Assembly (NCBI RefSeq): GCF_963675165.1
Contig: NC_087389.1
Coordinates: 5,120,120-5,184,119, forward strand
Direction of reading: 5' to 3'
DNA from: Halichondria panicea
Lineage: Eukaryota; Porifera; Demospongiae; Suberitida; Halichondriidae
DNA length: 64,000 nucleotides
Of the stretch, positions 1 to 11,637 are shown piece after piece. The translations under genes and the position numbers were made by a program. The notes under the pieces are model-generated. The model had not been told where the DNA came from. It saw nothing but the letters and a program-made list of their open reading frames with translations, and searched no databases. How positions within the stretch are numbered: position 1 is the first letter of the stretch; each line of letters opens with the position of its first letter.

Positions 1-77
1 CAATTAATTATTATTTCTGCTGACAGACACACATGTAGGCACAAAGCTATAGACATTTTTGTTTTGATTTTGCTCAC

Positions 78-624
78 TTGCTTGCTGCACATTGGCCACA
101 CTGGAGGTCACAGTTCCCACAGTGTTGGTCGCTAGGCAACTATATTCCCCTGCATCACTGGCCAGAACAAGATACCAGGGTACGTTGGCTCCACCTATGA
201 GGGAGTTGTCTCGCAACCAGCCGTAGGTGATGGGGGAGGGGCCAGTCGCTGAGCAGGTGAGGTTAGTGGTCTCCCCTGAGGCTATGACAGACGATTGGGG
301 GTGAAGGGTGAATGAGGGGAGTTGAGAGGGACTCTGTCCAGCAACTGTGTGTGTGTGTGTGTGTGGGGGGGGGGGAGGGGGCAGAACACAATTATAGTCA
401 GTAATATAGTAGTAAAAGTGGTATACATACGCGTACAGGAAAAGATACAGGCTCAGTGCAGAATATGTACACCCACATGCACAGCACCTACATATTAAAC
501 ATACATTTAGTAGGGTAGTACTAGACTACGTACAAAGGTAGCTTTGCATATCAATGGCTATCCCCTTACCTCCAGTGTAGAGGAGACTGCTCAAGCTCAC
601 CAGTACAACAGCACAGGCAAGCAT
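78..624 (-). CDS. Ig-domain protein, first two coding exons (rest lies beyond the window)
   Basis: Two exons on the minus strand. Exon 1 (624-570) starts at ATG and encodes a hydrophobic leader beginning MLACAVVLVSLSSLL, which ends at a GTAAGG donor (569-564). Exon 2 (344-78) follows a CA-rich acceptor ending in CAG and encodes one Ig domain of about 89 residues. It has the first Cys in NLTCSA, the core Trp in YGWLRD and the second Cys in DAGEYSCLA, followed by an AA|GTGAGC donor. Joining the exons keeps the frame, and both junctions are phase 1, as is usual for animal Ig exons. The product is therefore a secreted or membrane Ig-superfamily protein. Nothing beyond one Ig domain is visible, so adhesion, receptor or kinase identity cannot be decided. 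I am confident of the domain and the splice sites; the annotated span includes the 225-bp intron. Confidence 0.85.
346..381. repeat. (GT)n microsatellite followed by poly-G
   Basis: An alternating GT run passes into a G-rich run broken by one A. It lies in the first intron of the Ig gene and, read on the minus strand, forms the pyrimidine/CA tract just before the exon 2 acceptor. Length changes here could affect splicing. Confidence 0.9.
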
Positions 625-1188
625 TTTTGTAGACTTGAAAAATCACAGACTGCAAACAAAATTAATGTTTAGAATTTAGGCAGTCACAAAAACAGTGAAA
701 CTTATGCTGAATAGGGATATTCCCAACTGCAAACAGCGTGCCTATACCTAGCTACGCTCACATTTCCTCCTCACAGCTCTTCAGTGCAGTGTACGCTACT
801 AATATAATACTAGTAAAGAACTCTAACCTTTCCTTGAGACACAGCACGCTGTCTTATAATCTTCGAGCTATTTTTGTGGGTTGCAAAAAGTGGGAGGGTC
901 TCAAATAGTTTGCAAATAGTATAGCTCAGACACAACGCTATTCATACACTGTAAAAATCTTAGTCTAGCTAGCTAGCTACGGTAGCTGCACAATAACATT
1001 ATTGCCTATGCCCACTCTGCAGCTGGTCTCTATGTATTGTTACACTACATACATGTAAATGCACTCAAGCACGAATCAAATGTAATTATAACAAAGGCAG
1101 TAGTCTACAATTATAGGGAGGGTAGAACAAAAGCAGAAAATCACATAACTATTCCAAATATATTATTGTCATCATGTTTCAATCCATG
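625..1188. other. Spacer between the Ig gene start and the 3' end of gene A
   Basis: No credible gene. The right part is the 3' flank of gene A and includes the CCCACTCTGCAGCTGGTCTC boundary word (1011-1030) that recurs behind every minus-clade copy. The left part should contain the Ig gene promoter and 5' UTR, but no clear TATA box stands out. Confidence 0.6.
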
Positions 1189-4100
1189 TCAGTATACACC
1201 GGATGATTTAGAGCTATTAGTAGTGTTAGGAGTGGCATTACTTCCACCAGATTGAAACCCTGAAGACACCGTCAACTTCGCGCCACTTCCATTTGAAGTG
1301 TTTGTATTGTTAGGACTCGGCCTTCGATTTTCTCTCTGCAAATACCATGATCTCCTATTTTCTTCAGCTCTATCGAAGAGATCATTGTCAGAATAATGAT
1401 CAGCGGGGTTGAGCAAAGGTTGTTCTTCCTCAAGAACTGGCTCACCACAGAACTTGCGGAAACAGTTGATAACCGGCCTGAGCCTATACACTGCAAAATA
1501 GTACACTCTTCTCTTATGGAGGACTAGCCAGCACAAGTACAGGACAAAATACACCATCGGTAGCCAAATTAGAATCACACCAAGAGCAAAGAACACGAAA
1601 GGATAGTCAGTCCGTACATTGGCAAGATGTTGAACATAGAAATCGAATTTATTAAAACTACATTGAAAAGAATCAAACTGTCCAAGTAGTTGAGAAATTT
1701 TGTTTGGTATGGTTGCTTCCACACTACTAGCATGAGTAAAAGGACTACGAATATGAGTTGCCATAATCGCAAAAACACTCTATTGCTTGAGAATACGTAA
1801 ATGAGAAAGATTATTAACCGAAACAGGAAATATATTCCGGTGAAATATTTACCGTTTGTTTTATAACAGCCTCTAAATGCATCCAAAAAGATATTGATTT
1901 TTAGAGTAGGCCAATATCTGTTCAAGAAATAAAACTTCGGCTGATCGATTAGCCAGTTCATAAAGTCGAGTGGTCCCAACAGGAGCAGGGGAAGTAGGAC
2001 CGCAACAAAGATAAAGATAGTGATTGCTAATAAGCCGTAGGGCAACACATAGTCTTTCTGTCCAAAGTAATACTGTCCAGCGTACAAGACGAGCGTGATG
2101 TTGGGTGTAGCACCATCTTGGTCAAATAGATCAATAGTGGTGAAGAGCTTAGTTGAAGTTAAACTGAATTTTGTATACGAGAGAAACATAAAACTGACAA
2201 AAGCATGAATTAATGGCCTTTCAGTGGGCTTGTTCATGTTGTTAACGGTAACCGTTGTACTGACATCACCAATCCTTCTTCTTTTTTTGAAAACCTTGAA
2301 GCTTTTGAGTGGCATTAGTAGGCGAATGATGATTATCAGTAGTAAGGGGAAAGCAGCAACGGCATAATCCAGGCAAATCACATCCAATGCATTAAGGTTT
2401 TCACGAATACAAAATGGCTCCATAAATTGAGAGAAAGTATTTAGATTGAATATGCCATAAGAAATTTGATATGCATTTCGAATCTTGTGAAGAGAATCAT
2501 CACTCTTGAAATAGGTCAAATCAATTACCCCGGAGCCTATCAACTGAGCATAGAGAATGAAACCTACTAAAGGACCACTCATTAATCGAATATCAAAGTA
2601 GATTATAATCACAAATATGACGAGGTAAGGCAAATATGTGAGTCCAAGATAAGCAACAACATTGAGGGCAACATTTGTAGTGTTTCTATTGCACTGAACA
2701 CAGTTGTAGTCGAAAGTATTCACGGCTGTAGAGTAATTCTTCAAACATTCACCACACAGTGGACCAGTACGATGGAGATGTGAGCATTGATTGTAGTCAA
2801 GGCGATCGTACCTCTGGGAAATAGGAAAGGCGTCTATTTCAGTATACCTATGCAACAATGCGGTGCTTGCCATATATAGCTTAGTGTTATTGTACGCAGG
2901 CACAACTCCAATCCAGTAACCATTTCGAATCTCAGAAATCATATTATCCTCGTTGCAAATCAAGTTGCCTCGAAAGGTATTCGGGCGTTTGGGCCCTCCT
3001 ATACACTTGCATGTGCTATTAGCAAGATACTCACTGTCAGAGGAACTCGTTAGAATATAACTAGTAGGCACACTGGCAACAAAACCTGGCGGACACTTTT
3101 GCATTTCTAGATTTACCTCAAATTTCCAATCTCTGTAACCAGCTGTGTTCAAATTCAATGTAATATTTTGGTCTTCACTTCCACTTATACCAACATACTC
3201 GTTAGCTATGTGTGTATATGGCGGTTCAACTTCTGATTTGTGAGGGTTGCTAGTGTAGGCTGTGTATACAGTATTTGGCGACACATTATGACCTAAATCA
3301 TCTGTAGCTACAATTTTCAAGTGAAATGGATGTCCTGGAAAAATTGGTTGGTTGGGATATTCTTGAAGGAAAGACCCTGGGGAAGTGTGAATTTCCTTGC
3401 TACATTTGCTGTTTTTGTACACCCAAGTGGAACTATTCCAGCAGAAAATGTCGGTCACATTAGTCTTATTATTTGTAGCGTCTTGAAACCTAGAGCGGCA
3501 TGGGAGAATTGTTGAGGAGAAAATAGAGTGACCAAGTTTACCAGCTTGATTGCTATCGAAAGTGAACTGGGTATCCCATGTATTAGGGTTTTCAAAGGGG
3601 TCCGCATATTGAAGAAAACATTTAACAGATGAGCGCAAGTCTTCCTTTCCAATGTAATTGTTAAAAATAGCTCCTCCATTAAGACGAGCAAAGTTGTTGG
3701 CAAACAGGAAGGACGTACCTTTACCAATGTTCAGAGTAGCTATTCCTAAAAGAGAGATTGCACCTCCATTTGAACCGCTGTTGTTTTTGAACATTAAATC
3801 AGTTAGATCGCTGATAGTCACTATGGTACCTACTACAGCTAGAGCCGTTTCATTGTTGAAGTGAAAACACATGTACCCTTCAAACGTTACTGGAATTTCC
3901 GATATGTACAAGGCACCAATGCCCATGCTGTACGGTGTTATTTCAGCATTAATGTACAGAATTGTATTGTTGTTAAAAACACACGAGGAAAAATAGGCAG
4001 ATCCTAGTTCCCCTTTGGGATAATAGTTGTCATTGTCCACGCTTACAGCCGAGCCAAGTCTAGCTGAATTGAATTCAAAAGAGCAACCAGAAATACTGGC

Positions 4101-5348
4101 TTCAAAAACCTGATGGCGGTGTGAAAATTGTTGATGATGATAAGACAATGATATCGCTCCACCTAACAGCGCTCTATTGCTAATGAAAATGCATTCTTTG
4201 AAAGAGACAGAATTTCTCATCAAAAGTTTGTCCATTAGATGAGTGTAATAGACAACAGAAGACACACGAACTCCACCCCCAGAGCCACCTTTGCTAGATT
4301 GACGAACGTAACAATCATTGTTCGTAAAATGAGAGCTTGTAACATTTACAACATTTTGAATTGTGCTATCAGCTATTGCAATGATTAACCCCGCCCCCCA
4401 GCCTGCACTATTGTGACTGAAACAACAGTCGTTTATAGTAATGGTGTTTTTTTCTGCGGTGCCTTTGAAATAGAGGGAAAGTCCCCCACCACGACCAAGG
4501 GAATAATGGAATTCATTTCTGGGAAGGATTAAATTTGCTGATCCATTTTCACCAGATTGATCTATTGCACGATTGAAGATAAACGAGCAGTTCTCAAAAG
4601 TGTACACAGCATCACTATTGTTCTCAGTTTGTGTACTGTTTTCACCACAGGTATCGTCTCCCGGCTTACAATAGTTGAACTCCACAGCGAACCCTCCACC
4701 ACCAGATTCGTTTGTATTGCTCTCACTAATCCTATTGTTATCAAAATGTGAGTAGCCGATGTAATTCTCACCCGCCACACTGTACATGACCACACCCACT
4801 GCCTCAGTACTGTTTGAGACACCCGTGCGAGACATATTAACATTGCGACAATTGTAAAAGTACAGGCCAACACGAATCAAAATCAATTGCAAACTGTTCG
4901 ATGTAAAATTTGAGCTAGTACTTGGTCTCCATGCTCCACAATAAAGAAAGCTCACTCCAGTAATGTTAATAGTGGTAGAGTTAATAAATGCCAGTCCAGC
5001 ACCTTCCATGCACTCTACTGTAGCGGTACCATTGTCTCCAACAAAGGCTATTTGGGAACCTTCTGTGAACAACATATTAGTCGCATTATTAGCCAATTTG
5101 TGGTTAGCATTAGAGCTAAGATGGAAGATGGTCGAGTGTTGTTTGTCTGGAAATGCTAAAGCAATATTTATATCACCACAAGGATGCTCCTCGGAGTTAG
5201 TATAGCAGGAGCTATCATTGACGCTATTTGGATTGCCCGGATCAATGTATATTGTGTGTTGGTATTCAGTGGACTGCAAGCATTCACTCCCACAGGAACA
5301 TAGCACCAGAAGAACTACTAGCGCTAGCGGCAGTGTCCTAGGTAGCAT
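1189..5348 (-). pseudogene. Gene A: beta-helix multi-span membrane protein, frameshifted near the C-terminus
   Basis: The start is placed at the second Met (MLPRTLP, 5348) because it begins a leader of about 23 residues and aligns with B-D; 13 extra residues upstream lack support. An ectodomain of about 720 residues with GGAISL/GGGL repeats and many N-x-S/T sites precedes the Cys-rich module (CKCIGG, GPLCGECLKNYS) and the membrane spans. The frame is lost near 1637: compared with B, ten bases (GGAGGTAGAT on the plus strand) are missing. The long frame then ends at 1575 inside span 8. The other frame resumes at once with the normal span 9 and tail, including EEQPLL and DLFDRAEE, to a stop at 1189. 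No other break is visible, so this is either a recent lesion, an assembly error or a truncated allele. Closest relatives are B and C. Confidence 0.8.
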
Positions 5349-5352
5349 TGTT

Positions 5353-5710
5353 CTGCTGTAATAATGGTGATCATAAAGTAAATTCACAGGTCAGTTTAAA
5401 TGCATAGCGCTATATAATAGCGTAATACAGTAAGGATTAATTACATAGTCTATGTCATAGATCTAGTCAAGTGCTTGTACAGCTTTTTACATATTACCGT
5501 AAAACCTCTATTTAAGGCGACCCTCTAAATAAGCGACACTTGGACGTTTCGCCCATTATAGCACCATATAAATGTTTGTGTACGTATACATTAAAACTCC
5601 ACTTTTGCAAAACGTAATTATTTAAAAATGTCGCTTTAAATTGAGTAGTTTATAAATTATATATCTAGGTGGTCCCATGTTCATGCTATAATGTATATTC
5701 TCTGACTCAC
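5353..5710 (-). other. Putative 5' UTR intron of gene A
   Basis: A CAG acceptor lies 4-7 bases upstream of the chosen ATG, and a GTGAGT donor (revcomp of ACTCAC, 5705-5710) sits just before a CTCTCCAACT stretch like the 5' UTR exon of B-D. This matches their intron position, but the exon is more diverged than in B-D, so the call is tentative. Confidence 0.4.
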
Positions 5711-5711
5711 T

Positions 5712-6293
5712 AGCTTAGCTTAGTATAGTGGTAGTTGTTAGCTCTCCAACTTTTTTGGTTCAATCAATGCTGCATCAGTGCTTGTGAAGACAGAGGTGTG
5801 GCTTGAATAGAAGCTATATAACTAGATTACTATGATTACTATGATTACATATGTAAGTATGAAGTTTCTTCTTTCCAGCAGTGCAGTGCAGCTAGAGCTG
5901 TTTTCATGTAATTATACAGTCTAAGAATCTCACACACATGAAAACAAAACAACAGCTAGCTAGAGTAGCCAGCCTTACTACATGAATATGCCTATTATAT
6001 ATATAGCCAATGGCATGCACTGAATCGAATGCAATACAGACAGCCCACTCTGCAGCTGCATGGTCTCTGTAGATAATAATTTAATACGTGTAAGTATAGA
6101 TATAATGCACTCAAGCGTAATTATTAAGCAAGCAAAAATTATAGTGCGAATAATAAAAATAATGACGATTAATAATAATTACGTGTGGGTGGCTATAATT
6201 ACATCTATAAAATTAATAATTATTGGAAATCAATTAACAAAATTACATTGTCATTATTAAGTCAATTATCAGTCCGTGTGCACACCGGATGAC
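5712..6293. other. Gene A promoter flank and gene B 3' flank
   Basis: Contains a CAGAGGTGTGGCTT word (5789 onward) shared with the promoters of B, C and D, then A+T-rich spacer. The CAGCCCACTCTGCAGCTG boundary word (6041 onward) follows, about 230 bp past the B stop codon. I see no gene in it. Confidence 0.5.
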
Positions 6294-9200
6294 TTAGTTA
6301 GTGTTAGGAGTGGCACTACTTCCACCAGATTGAGCACTTCCACCACTTGAACTGTTTGTATTGTTAGGACTCTTTCGATTCTCTCTCTGCAGACGTCGTG
6401 ATCTCACATTTTCTTCAGCTCTATTGAAGAGATCAGTGTCAGCGTCATAGCTAACTGTATTATCTGAATAAGGAGCGGGATTGAGCAATGGCTGTTCTTC
6501 AACAAGAGCTGGCTCACCACATAGTTTGCGGAAACAGTTGATAACTGGCCTGAGCCTATACACTGCAAGATAGTACACTCTTCTCTTATGGAGGATTAGC
6601 CAGCACAAGTACAAGACAAAATACACCATCGGTAGCCAGATGAGAATCACACCAAGAGCGAAGAACACCCGAGGATATTCACTACGTACTTCGGCAATAT
6701 GTTGAACATGGAGGTAGATAGAAATTGAATTTATTAGAACCACGTTAAAAAGAATCAAACTGTCCAAGCAGTTGAGAAATTTTTTTTGGTATGGTTGCTT
6801 CCATACTACTAGCATGAGTAAAAGGACTACAAATATTAGTTGCCATAATCGCAGTAAAACTTCATTGCTTGAGAATACGTAAATCAGAAAAATTATCAAC
6901 CGAAATAGGAAATAAATTCCAGTGAAATATTTACAGTTTGTTTTATAACAGCCTCTAAATGCATCCAAAAAGATATTGATTCTCAGAGTAGGCCAATACC
7001 TGGTCAAGAAATAAAACTTTGGCTGATCGAGTAGCCAGTTCATGAAGTCGAGTGGTCCCAACAGGAGTAGGGGAAGTAGGACCGCAACAAAGATAAAGAT
7101 TGTGATTGCTAATAAGCCGTACGGCAACACATAATCTTTCTGTCCGAAGTAATATTGCCCAGCGTAATAGATGAGCGTGATGTTGGGTGTAACACCATCT
7201 TGGTCAAATATCTCAGTGGTGGAGAAGAGCTTGGTTGAAGTTAAACTGTACTTTGTATACGAGAGATAGATAAAACCAACAAAAACATGAATTAACGGCT
7301 TTTCAATAGGCTTGTTCATGTTGTTAACGGCAACCGCTGTGCTGACATTACCAATCCTTCTTTTTTTGCTGAAAAACTTGAAACTTCTGAGTGGCATCAG
7401 TAGGCGAATGACGATTATCAGTAGTAAGGGGAAAGCAGCAACGGCATAATCCAAGCAAATCACATCCAATGCATTGAGGTTTTCACGAATACAAAATGGC
7501 TCCATAAATTGAGAGAAAGTGTTCAGATTGAATATACCATAAGCAATTCGATACATTCTCTGAATCTTGTGAGGAGAATCACCACCCTTGAAATAGGGCG
7601 AAGTATTAAGGGTCAAATCAATTACCCCGGAGCCTATCAACTGAGCATAGAGAATGAAACCTACTAAAGGACCACTCATTAATCGAATATCAAAGTAGAT
7701 TATAATCACAAATATGACGAGGTAAGGCAAATATGTGAGTCCAAGATAAGCAACAACATTGAGGGTAAAATTCGTGGTGTTTCTATTGCACTGAACACAG
7801 CTGTAGTCGAAAGTATTCACAGCTGTAGAATAATTCTTCAAACATTCACCACACAGTGGACCAGTACGATGGAGATGTGAGCATTGAATTTTGTCAAGGT
7901 GATCGTACCTTTTGGAAAGACGAAAGGTTTCGTTTTTGGAATATTTATGTACCAATGCGGAGCTTCCCATATATAGCTTAGTGTTATTGTACACAGGCAC
8001 AAATCCAATCCAGTAACCATTTCGAATCTCAGAAATAAGATCATCCTCGTTGCAAATCAAGTTACCTTGAAAGGTTCCTAAACCCCCTCCAATACATTTG
8101 CATGTGGTATTAGCATTATCAGAGGAACTGGCAAAACCTGGCGGACACTTTAGCATTTCTAGATTTATTTCAACATGCCAATCTCTAAAACCATCGGTGT
8201 TCAATATCAATGTAATATTTTGGTTTTCACTTCCACTAATACCAACGTACTGGTCAGATATGTATGCATATGCATGTTGAACTTCTGAAGTTAGAGAACT
8301 GTTAGTGTAGGCCGTATATACAGTACTTGACGACACATCATGGTCCAAATCATCTTTAGCTTCAATATGCAGTTTAAATGTATGTCCTGGAAAAATTGAC
8401 TGGTTCGGTTTATTTTGTCGGAAATACCTTGGGGAAGTGTAAATTTCCTTGCTACATTTGCTGTTTTTGTACACCCAAGTGGAAGTATTCCAGCAGAAAA
8501 TGTCGGTCACATTAGTTATATTATTTGTAGCACGTTGAAACATGGCGCATGGGAGAATTGTTGAGGAGAATATAGACTGACCAAGTTTACCAGCTTGATT
8601 ACTGTCGAAAGTGAACTTGGTATCCCATGTCTTAGGATTTTCAAAGGGATCCGCATATTGAAGAAAACATTTTACAGAGGAGCGCAAGTCTTCTTTTCCA
8701 ATATATTTGTTAAAAATAGCTCCTCCATTAAGACGAGCAAGGTTGTTGGCAAACAGGAAGGACGTACCTTTACCAATGATCAGAGTAGCTATTCCTAAAA
8801 GAGAGATTGCACCTCCATTTGAACCACTGTTGTTTTTGAACTCCAAGTTAGTTTGATCACTGATAGTCACTATGGTACCTACTACAGCTAGAGCTGTTCC
8901 ATTGTTGAAGTGAAAACACATGTACCCTTCAAACGTTACTGGGATTTCCGATACATACAAGGCACCAATCCCCACACTGTACTGCGCTACTTCAGGGTCA
9001 AGATATACAATCGTATTATTATTGAAAACACACGATGAAAAAACGGCAGTTCCTAGTTCCCCTTTGGGATAATAGTGCTCAGTGTCCACGCTTACAGCCG
9101 AGCCAAGTCTAGCTGAATTGGATTCAAAGGAGCAACCAGAAATACTTGCATTGAAAACCTGATGGCGGTGAGAAAACTGCTGATGATGATAAAACAATGC

Positions 9201-10394
9201 CATTGCTCCACCTAACAACGCTATATTGCTAACGAAAATGCATTCTTCGAAAGAGACAGAATTTCTCATTAAAAGTTTGTCCATTAGATGAGTGTAATAG
9301 ACAACAGAAGACACACGAACTCCACCCCCAGAACCTTTGCTAGACTCAGTGACGTAACAAGTATTGTCAGTAAAATGAGAACCTGTAACGTTAATAACAT
9401 TTTGAATTGTGTTATCGGCTATTACAATGTTCAATCCGGCCCCCCAGCCTGCACTATTGTTACTGAAAGTACAATTGTTTATAGTAATAGTGTTCTTCAT
9501 TGCAGTGCCTTTGAAATAGAGGGAAAGTCCCCCACCACGACCAAAAGAAGAATGAATTTCATTTCTGGGTAGGATTGTAGTATCTGAACCATTATCACCA
9601 GACTGATCTATACCACGATTTAGAGAAAATGAACACCCCTCAAAAGTGTACACAGCATCACTATTGTTCTCAGTTTGTGTATTGTTCCCTCCACATGTAT
9701 TGTCCCCCGGCTTACAATAGTTGAACTCCACAGCGAACCCTCCACCTCCAGACTCGTTTTTATTGCTCTCATTAATCCTGTTGTTATCAAAATGTGAGTT
9801 GTCGATGTAATTCTCACCCGCCACACTGTACATGACCACACCCACTGCATTGGTACTGTTAGAGACACTCATGTGAGACATATTAACATTGCGGCAATTG
9901 TAAAAGTACAGGCCAACTTGAATTGAAATCAATTGCAGAGTTTTTGATGTAAAATTTGAGCTAGTACTTGGTCTCCATGCTCCACAATAAAGAAAGCTCA
10001 CTCTAGTAACGTTAATATTGGTAGAGTTAATAAATGCCAGTCCAGCACCTTCCATGCACTCTACTGTAGCGGTACCATTGTCTCCAACAAAGGCTATTTG
10101 TGAACCTTCTGTGAACAACATATTAGTCGCATTATTAGCCAATTTGTGGTGGTTAGCATTAGAGCTAAGATAGAAAATAGTCGAGTGTTGTTTGTCTGGA
10201 AATGCTAAAGCAATGTTTATATCACCACAAGGATGCTCCACTGAGTTAGTATAGCAGGAGCTATCATTGACGCTATTTGGATTGCCCAGATCAATGTATA
10301 TTGTGTGTTGGTATTCAGTGGACTGCAAGCATTCACTCCCACAGGCACATAGCACCAGGAGCACTACTAGCGCTAGCGGCAGTGTCCGAGGCAT
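6294..10394 (-). CDS. Gene B: beta-helix multi-span membrane protein
   Basis: A single open frame of 1366 residues starting MPRTLPLALVVLLVLCACGS, a typical secretory leader. Residues of roughly 30-740 form the ectodomain: short beta-strand repeats ending in GGAI/GGGV, with FxNN turns and dense N-glycosylation sites. The Cys-rich module (CKCIGG, QCSHLHRTGPLCGECL, CVQCNRNTTN) follows at about 750-870. About nine hydrophobic spans then run to about residue 1280, including LMSGPLVGFILYAQLIGSG and VILIWLPMVYFVLYLCWL. The tail contains EEQPLL, an acidic dileucine sorting motif, and DLFNRAEE. Relative to C, an 8-base deletion near the 3' end makes the stop come about ten residues early (PNTN-stop). 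The 5' UTR intron has been enlarged by insertions. The gene is likely functional. Its role is unknown; a surface receptor or attachment protein is inference. Confidence 0.88.
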   Translation of the reverse strand: MPRTLPLALVVLLVLCACGSECLQSTEYQHTIYIDLGNPNSVNDSSCYTNSVEHPCGDINIALAFPDKQHSTIFYLSSNANHHKLANNATNMLFTEGSQIAFVGDNGTATVECMEGAGLAFINSTNINVTRVSFLYCGAWRPSTSSNFTSKTLQLISIQVGLYFYNCRNVNMSHMSVSNSTNAVGVVMYSVAGENYIDNSHFDNNRINESNKNESGGGGFAVEFNYCKPGDNTCGGNNTQTENNSDAVYTFEGCSFSLNRGIDQSGDNGSDTTILPRNEIHSSFGRGGGLSLYFKGTAMKNTITINNCTFSNNSAGWGAGLNIVIADNTIQNVINVTGSHFTDNTCYVTESSKGSGGGVRVSSVVYYTHLMDKLLMRNSVSFEECIFVSNIALLGGAMALFYHHQQFSHRHQVFNASISGCSFESNSARLGSAVSVDTEHYYPKGELGTAVFSSCVFNNNTIVYLDPEVAQYSVGIGALYVSEIPVTFEGYMCFHFNNGTALAVVGTIVTISDQTNLEFKNNSGSNGGAISLLGIATLIIGKGTSFLFANNLARLNGGAIFNKYIGKEDLRSSVKCFLQYADPFENPKTWDTKFTFDSNQAGKLGQSIFSSTILPCAMFQRATNNITNVTDIFCWNTSTWVYKNSKCSKEIYTSPRYFRQNKPNQSIFPGHTFKLHIEAKDDLDHDVSSSTVYTAYTNSSLTSEVQHAYAYISDQYVGISGSENQNITLILNTDGFRDWHVEINLEMLKCPPGFASSSDNANTTCKCIGGGLGTFQGNLICNEDDLISEIRNGYWIGFVPVYNNTKLYMGSSALVHKYSKNETFRLSKRYDHLDKIQCSHLHRTGPLCGECLKNYSTAVNTFDYSCVQCNRNTTNFTLNVVAYLGLTYLPYLVIFVIIIYFDIRLMSGPLVGFILYAQLIGSGVIDLTLNTSPYFKGGDSPHKIQRMYRIAYGIFNLNTFSQFMEPFCIRENLNALDVICLDYAVAAFPLLLIIVIRLLMPLRSFKFFSKKRRIGNVSTAVAVNNMNKPIEKPLIHVFVGFIYLSYTKYSLTSTKLFSTTEIFDQDGVTPNITLIYYAGQYYFGQKDYVLPYGLLAITIFIFVAVLLPLLLLGPLDFMNWLLDQPKFYFLTRYWPTLRINIFLDAFRGCYKTNCKYFTGIYFLFRLIIFLIYVFSSNEVLLRLWQLIFVVLLLMLVVWKQPYQKKFLNCLDSLILFNVVLINSISIYLHVQHIAEVRSEYPRVFFALGVILIWLPMVYFVLYLCWLILHKRRVYYLAVYRLRPVINCFRKLCGEPALVEEQPLLNPAPYSDNTVSYDADTDLFNRAEENVRSRRLQRENRKSPNNTNSSSGGSAQSGGSSATPNTN

Positions 10395-10398
10395 TGCT

Positions 10399-11488
10399 CT
10401 GTAAATACATAAATGTAATGAGAATTGTGAATTGGTAAGTGGATTTAGACAACTACTAAGTATTAGGCCACTGCAACTTTGACTTTACATGCTTTAGTTT
10501 CCCGTCCTACTCCCTCATGCTCATTAGCTCACCTCATGGATTTGTCTATTATTCCATTGTTGACCTTTGTACCTTGTTATTGTTGCATTACGTGCCATGA
10601 GAAAGTCTTTTTGAAGCACTAACAAGCTGCTACCTGTACCTAGTAGCTACGTACATGTAGCTAGCTGCTATAGTGTTACTGATTTTTTTGGCTGCCATGT
10701 GCAGAAATCAAGAGTTCACTGAGGCTACTACCGTATAGCGCGAAATGTTCGAGGGCAGCTTAATTTTTGCGGATTTTGTGGGTTAGCAATCCTACACGAA
10801 AATAAGGCCACGAAAATTGTTCTTAATTAGAATTATCTGCTAATAACGTGCAAAGATTTAAAGGCGTGGCTTCCGATAAGCAGTCATTCCGCGAACATTG
10901 TGCAATGAAATATATGCTAAAAACGGGCTTTCTTGCTAATGCTGACTGAACATTTCAAATTAAACGTTTACCGTATATGCTCGATCAAAGGCCGCTCTTG
11001 TATAAAGACCGCATGCACCCTTGCTAGCAAAATGGTAGCCGTTCTCAAATACCGCATAGCGCGAAATTTTCGAGACACTTATATTTCTAAGATTGGCCTC
11101 TTAAAAGCGAGTTCAAGTTTATGTAGGTGAAAAAAACTGTTGATGACAAACTAAATTAGGTTGTTGAATTAGCTGAAACTAATAAATGCCGCTCTTGAAC
11201 AGTGGCCTCTCTCGAATTGTAGCCAGCAAAATGAAACATTCAGTAGCCACGGCTCCTGATCAAGCATAATTATACGGTATTTGTGATTAATTATTCGTAA
11301 TAGACAGCTTGTCCTCATCAACATTTTAAAATTTCCCATCGGGAAATTAAAGTCAAAGTTGCAGTGGCCTAACATAGTGTAGAATACTGTCAATAGTTGC
11401 ACAGTGATCGACGTATTAAATAGCTATAGAATGAATGCTTTCCCACACACTCTTATTTATTTTACCTCAGATTTATAATTAAACTCAC
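10399..11488 (-). other. 5' UTR intron of gene B (about 1.09 kb)
   Basis: The acceptor TTTACAG|AGCAATGCC ends the intron four bases before the ATG, and the donor ATG|GTGAGTTTAAT lies at 11488. The same junctions occur in C and D, where the intron is only about 260 bp. The extra length in B is repeat-derived and includes words such as TAGCGCGAAAT at 10736 and 11055 that also occur in other spacers. A small open frame at 10933-11130 sits inside this repeat and is not a gene. Confidence 0.7.
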
Positions 11489-11637
11489 CATGAAGCTTCC
11501 TTACAATGGCTCTCCAACCTTCGGCTCACTGCTTGAAGCTCTTCTGATCTGAACTAAATGCAAGGCAGAGGTGTGGCTTGTGGATCCATGTTTTGCATGT
11601 ACCAGCATACCAGTGGCTTCTTGACTCCAACACACCG
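11489..11637 (-). promoter_or_regulatory. 5' UTR exon and proximal promoter of gene B
   Basis: The block reading GGAGAGCCATTGTAAGGA on the minus strand directly upstream of the donor is kept in A-D-type copies and defines the untranslated first exon. Next comes a CAGAGGTGTGGCTTGTGGATC block (plus strand) shared with C and D. A nested transposon interrupts the flank at 11638. Confidence 0.55.

Noticed and set aside
10933-11130. Small frame in the B UTR intron
   Set aside because: Lies in interspersed repeat sequence, with no signal peptide or domain.
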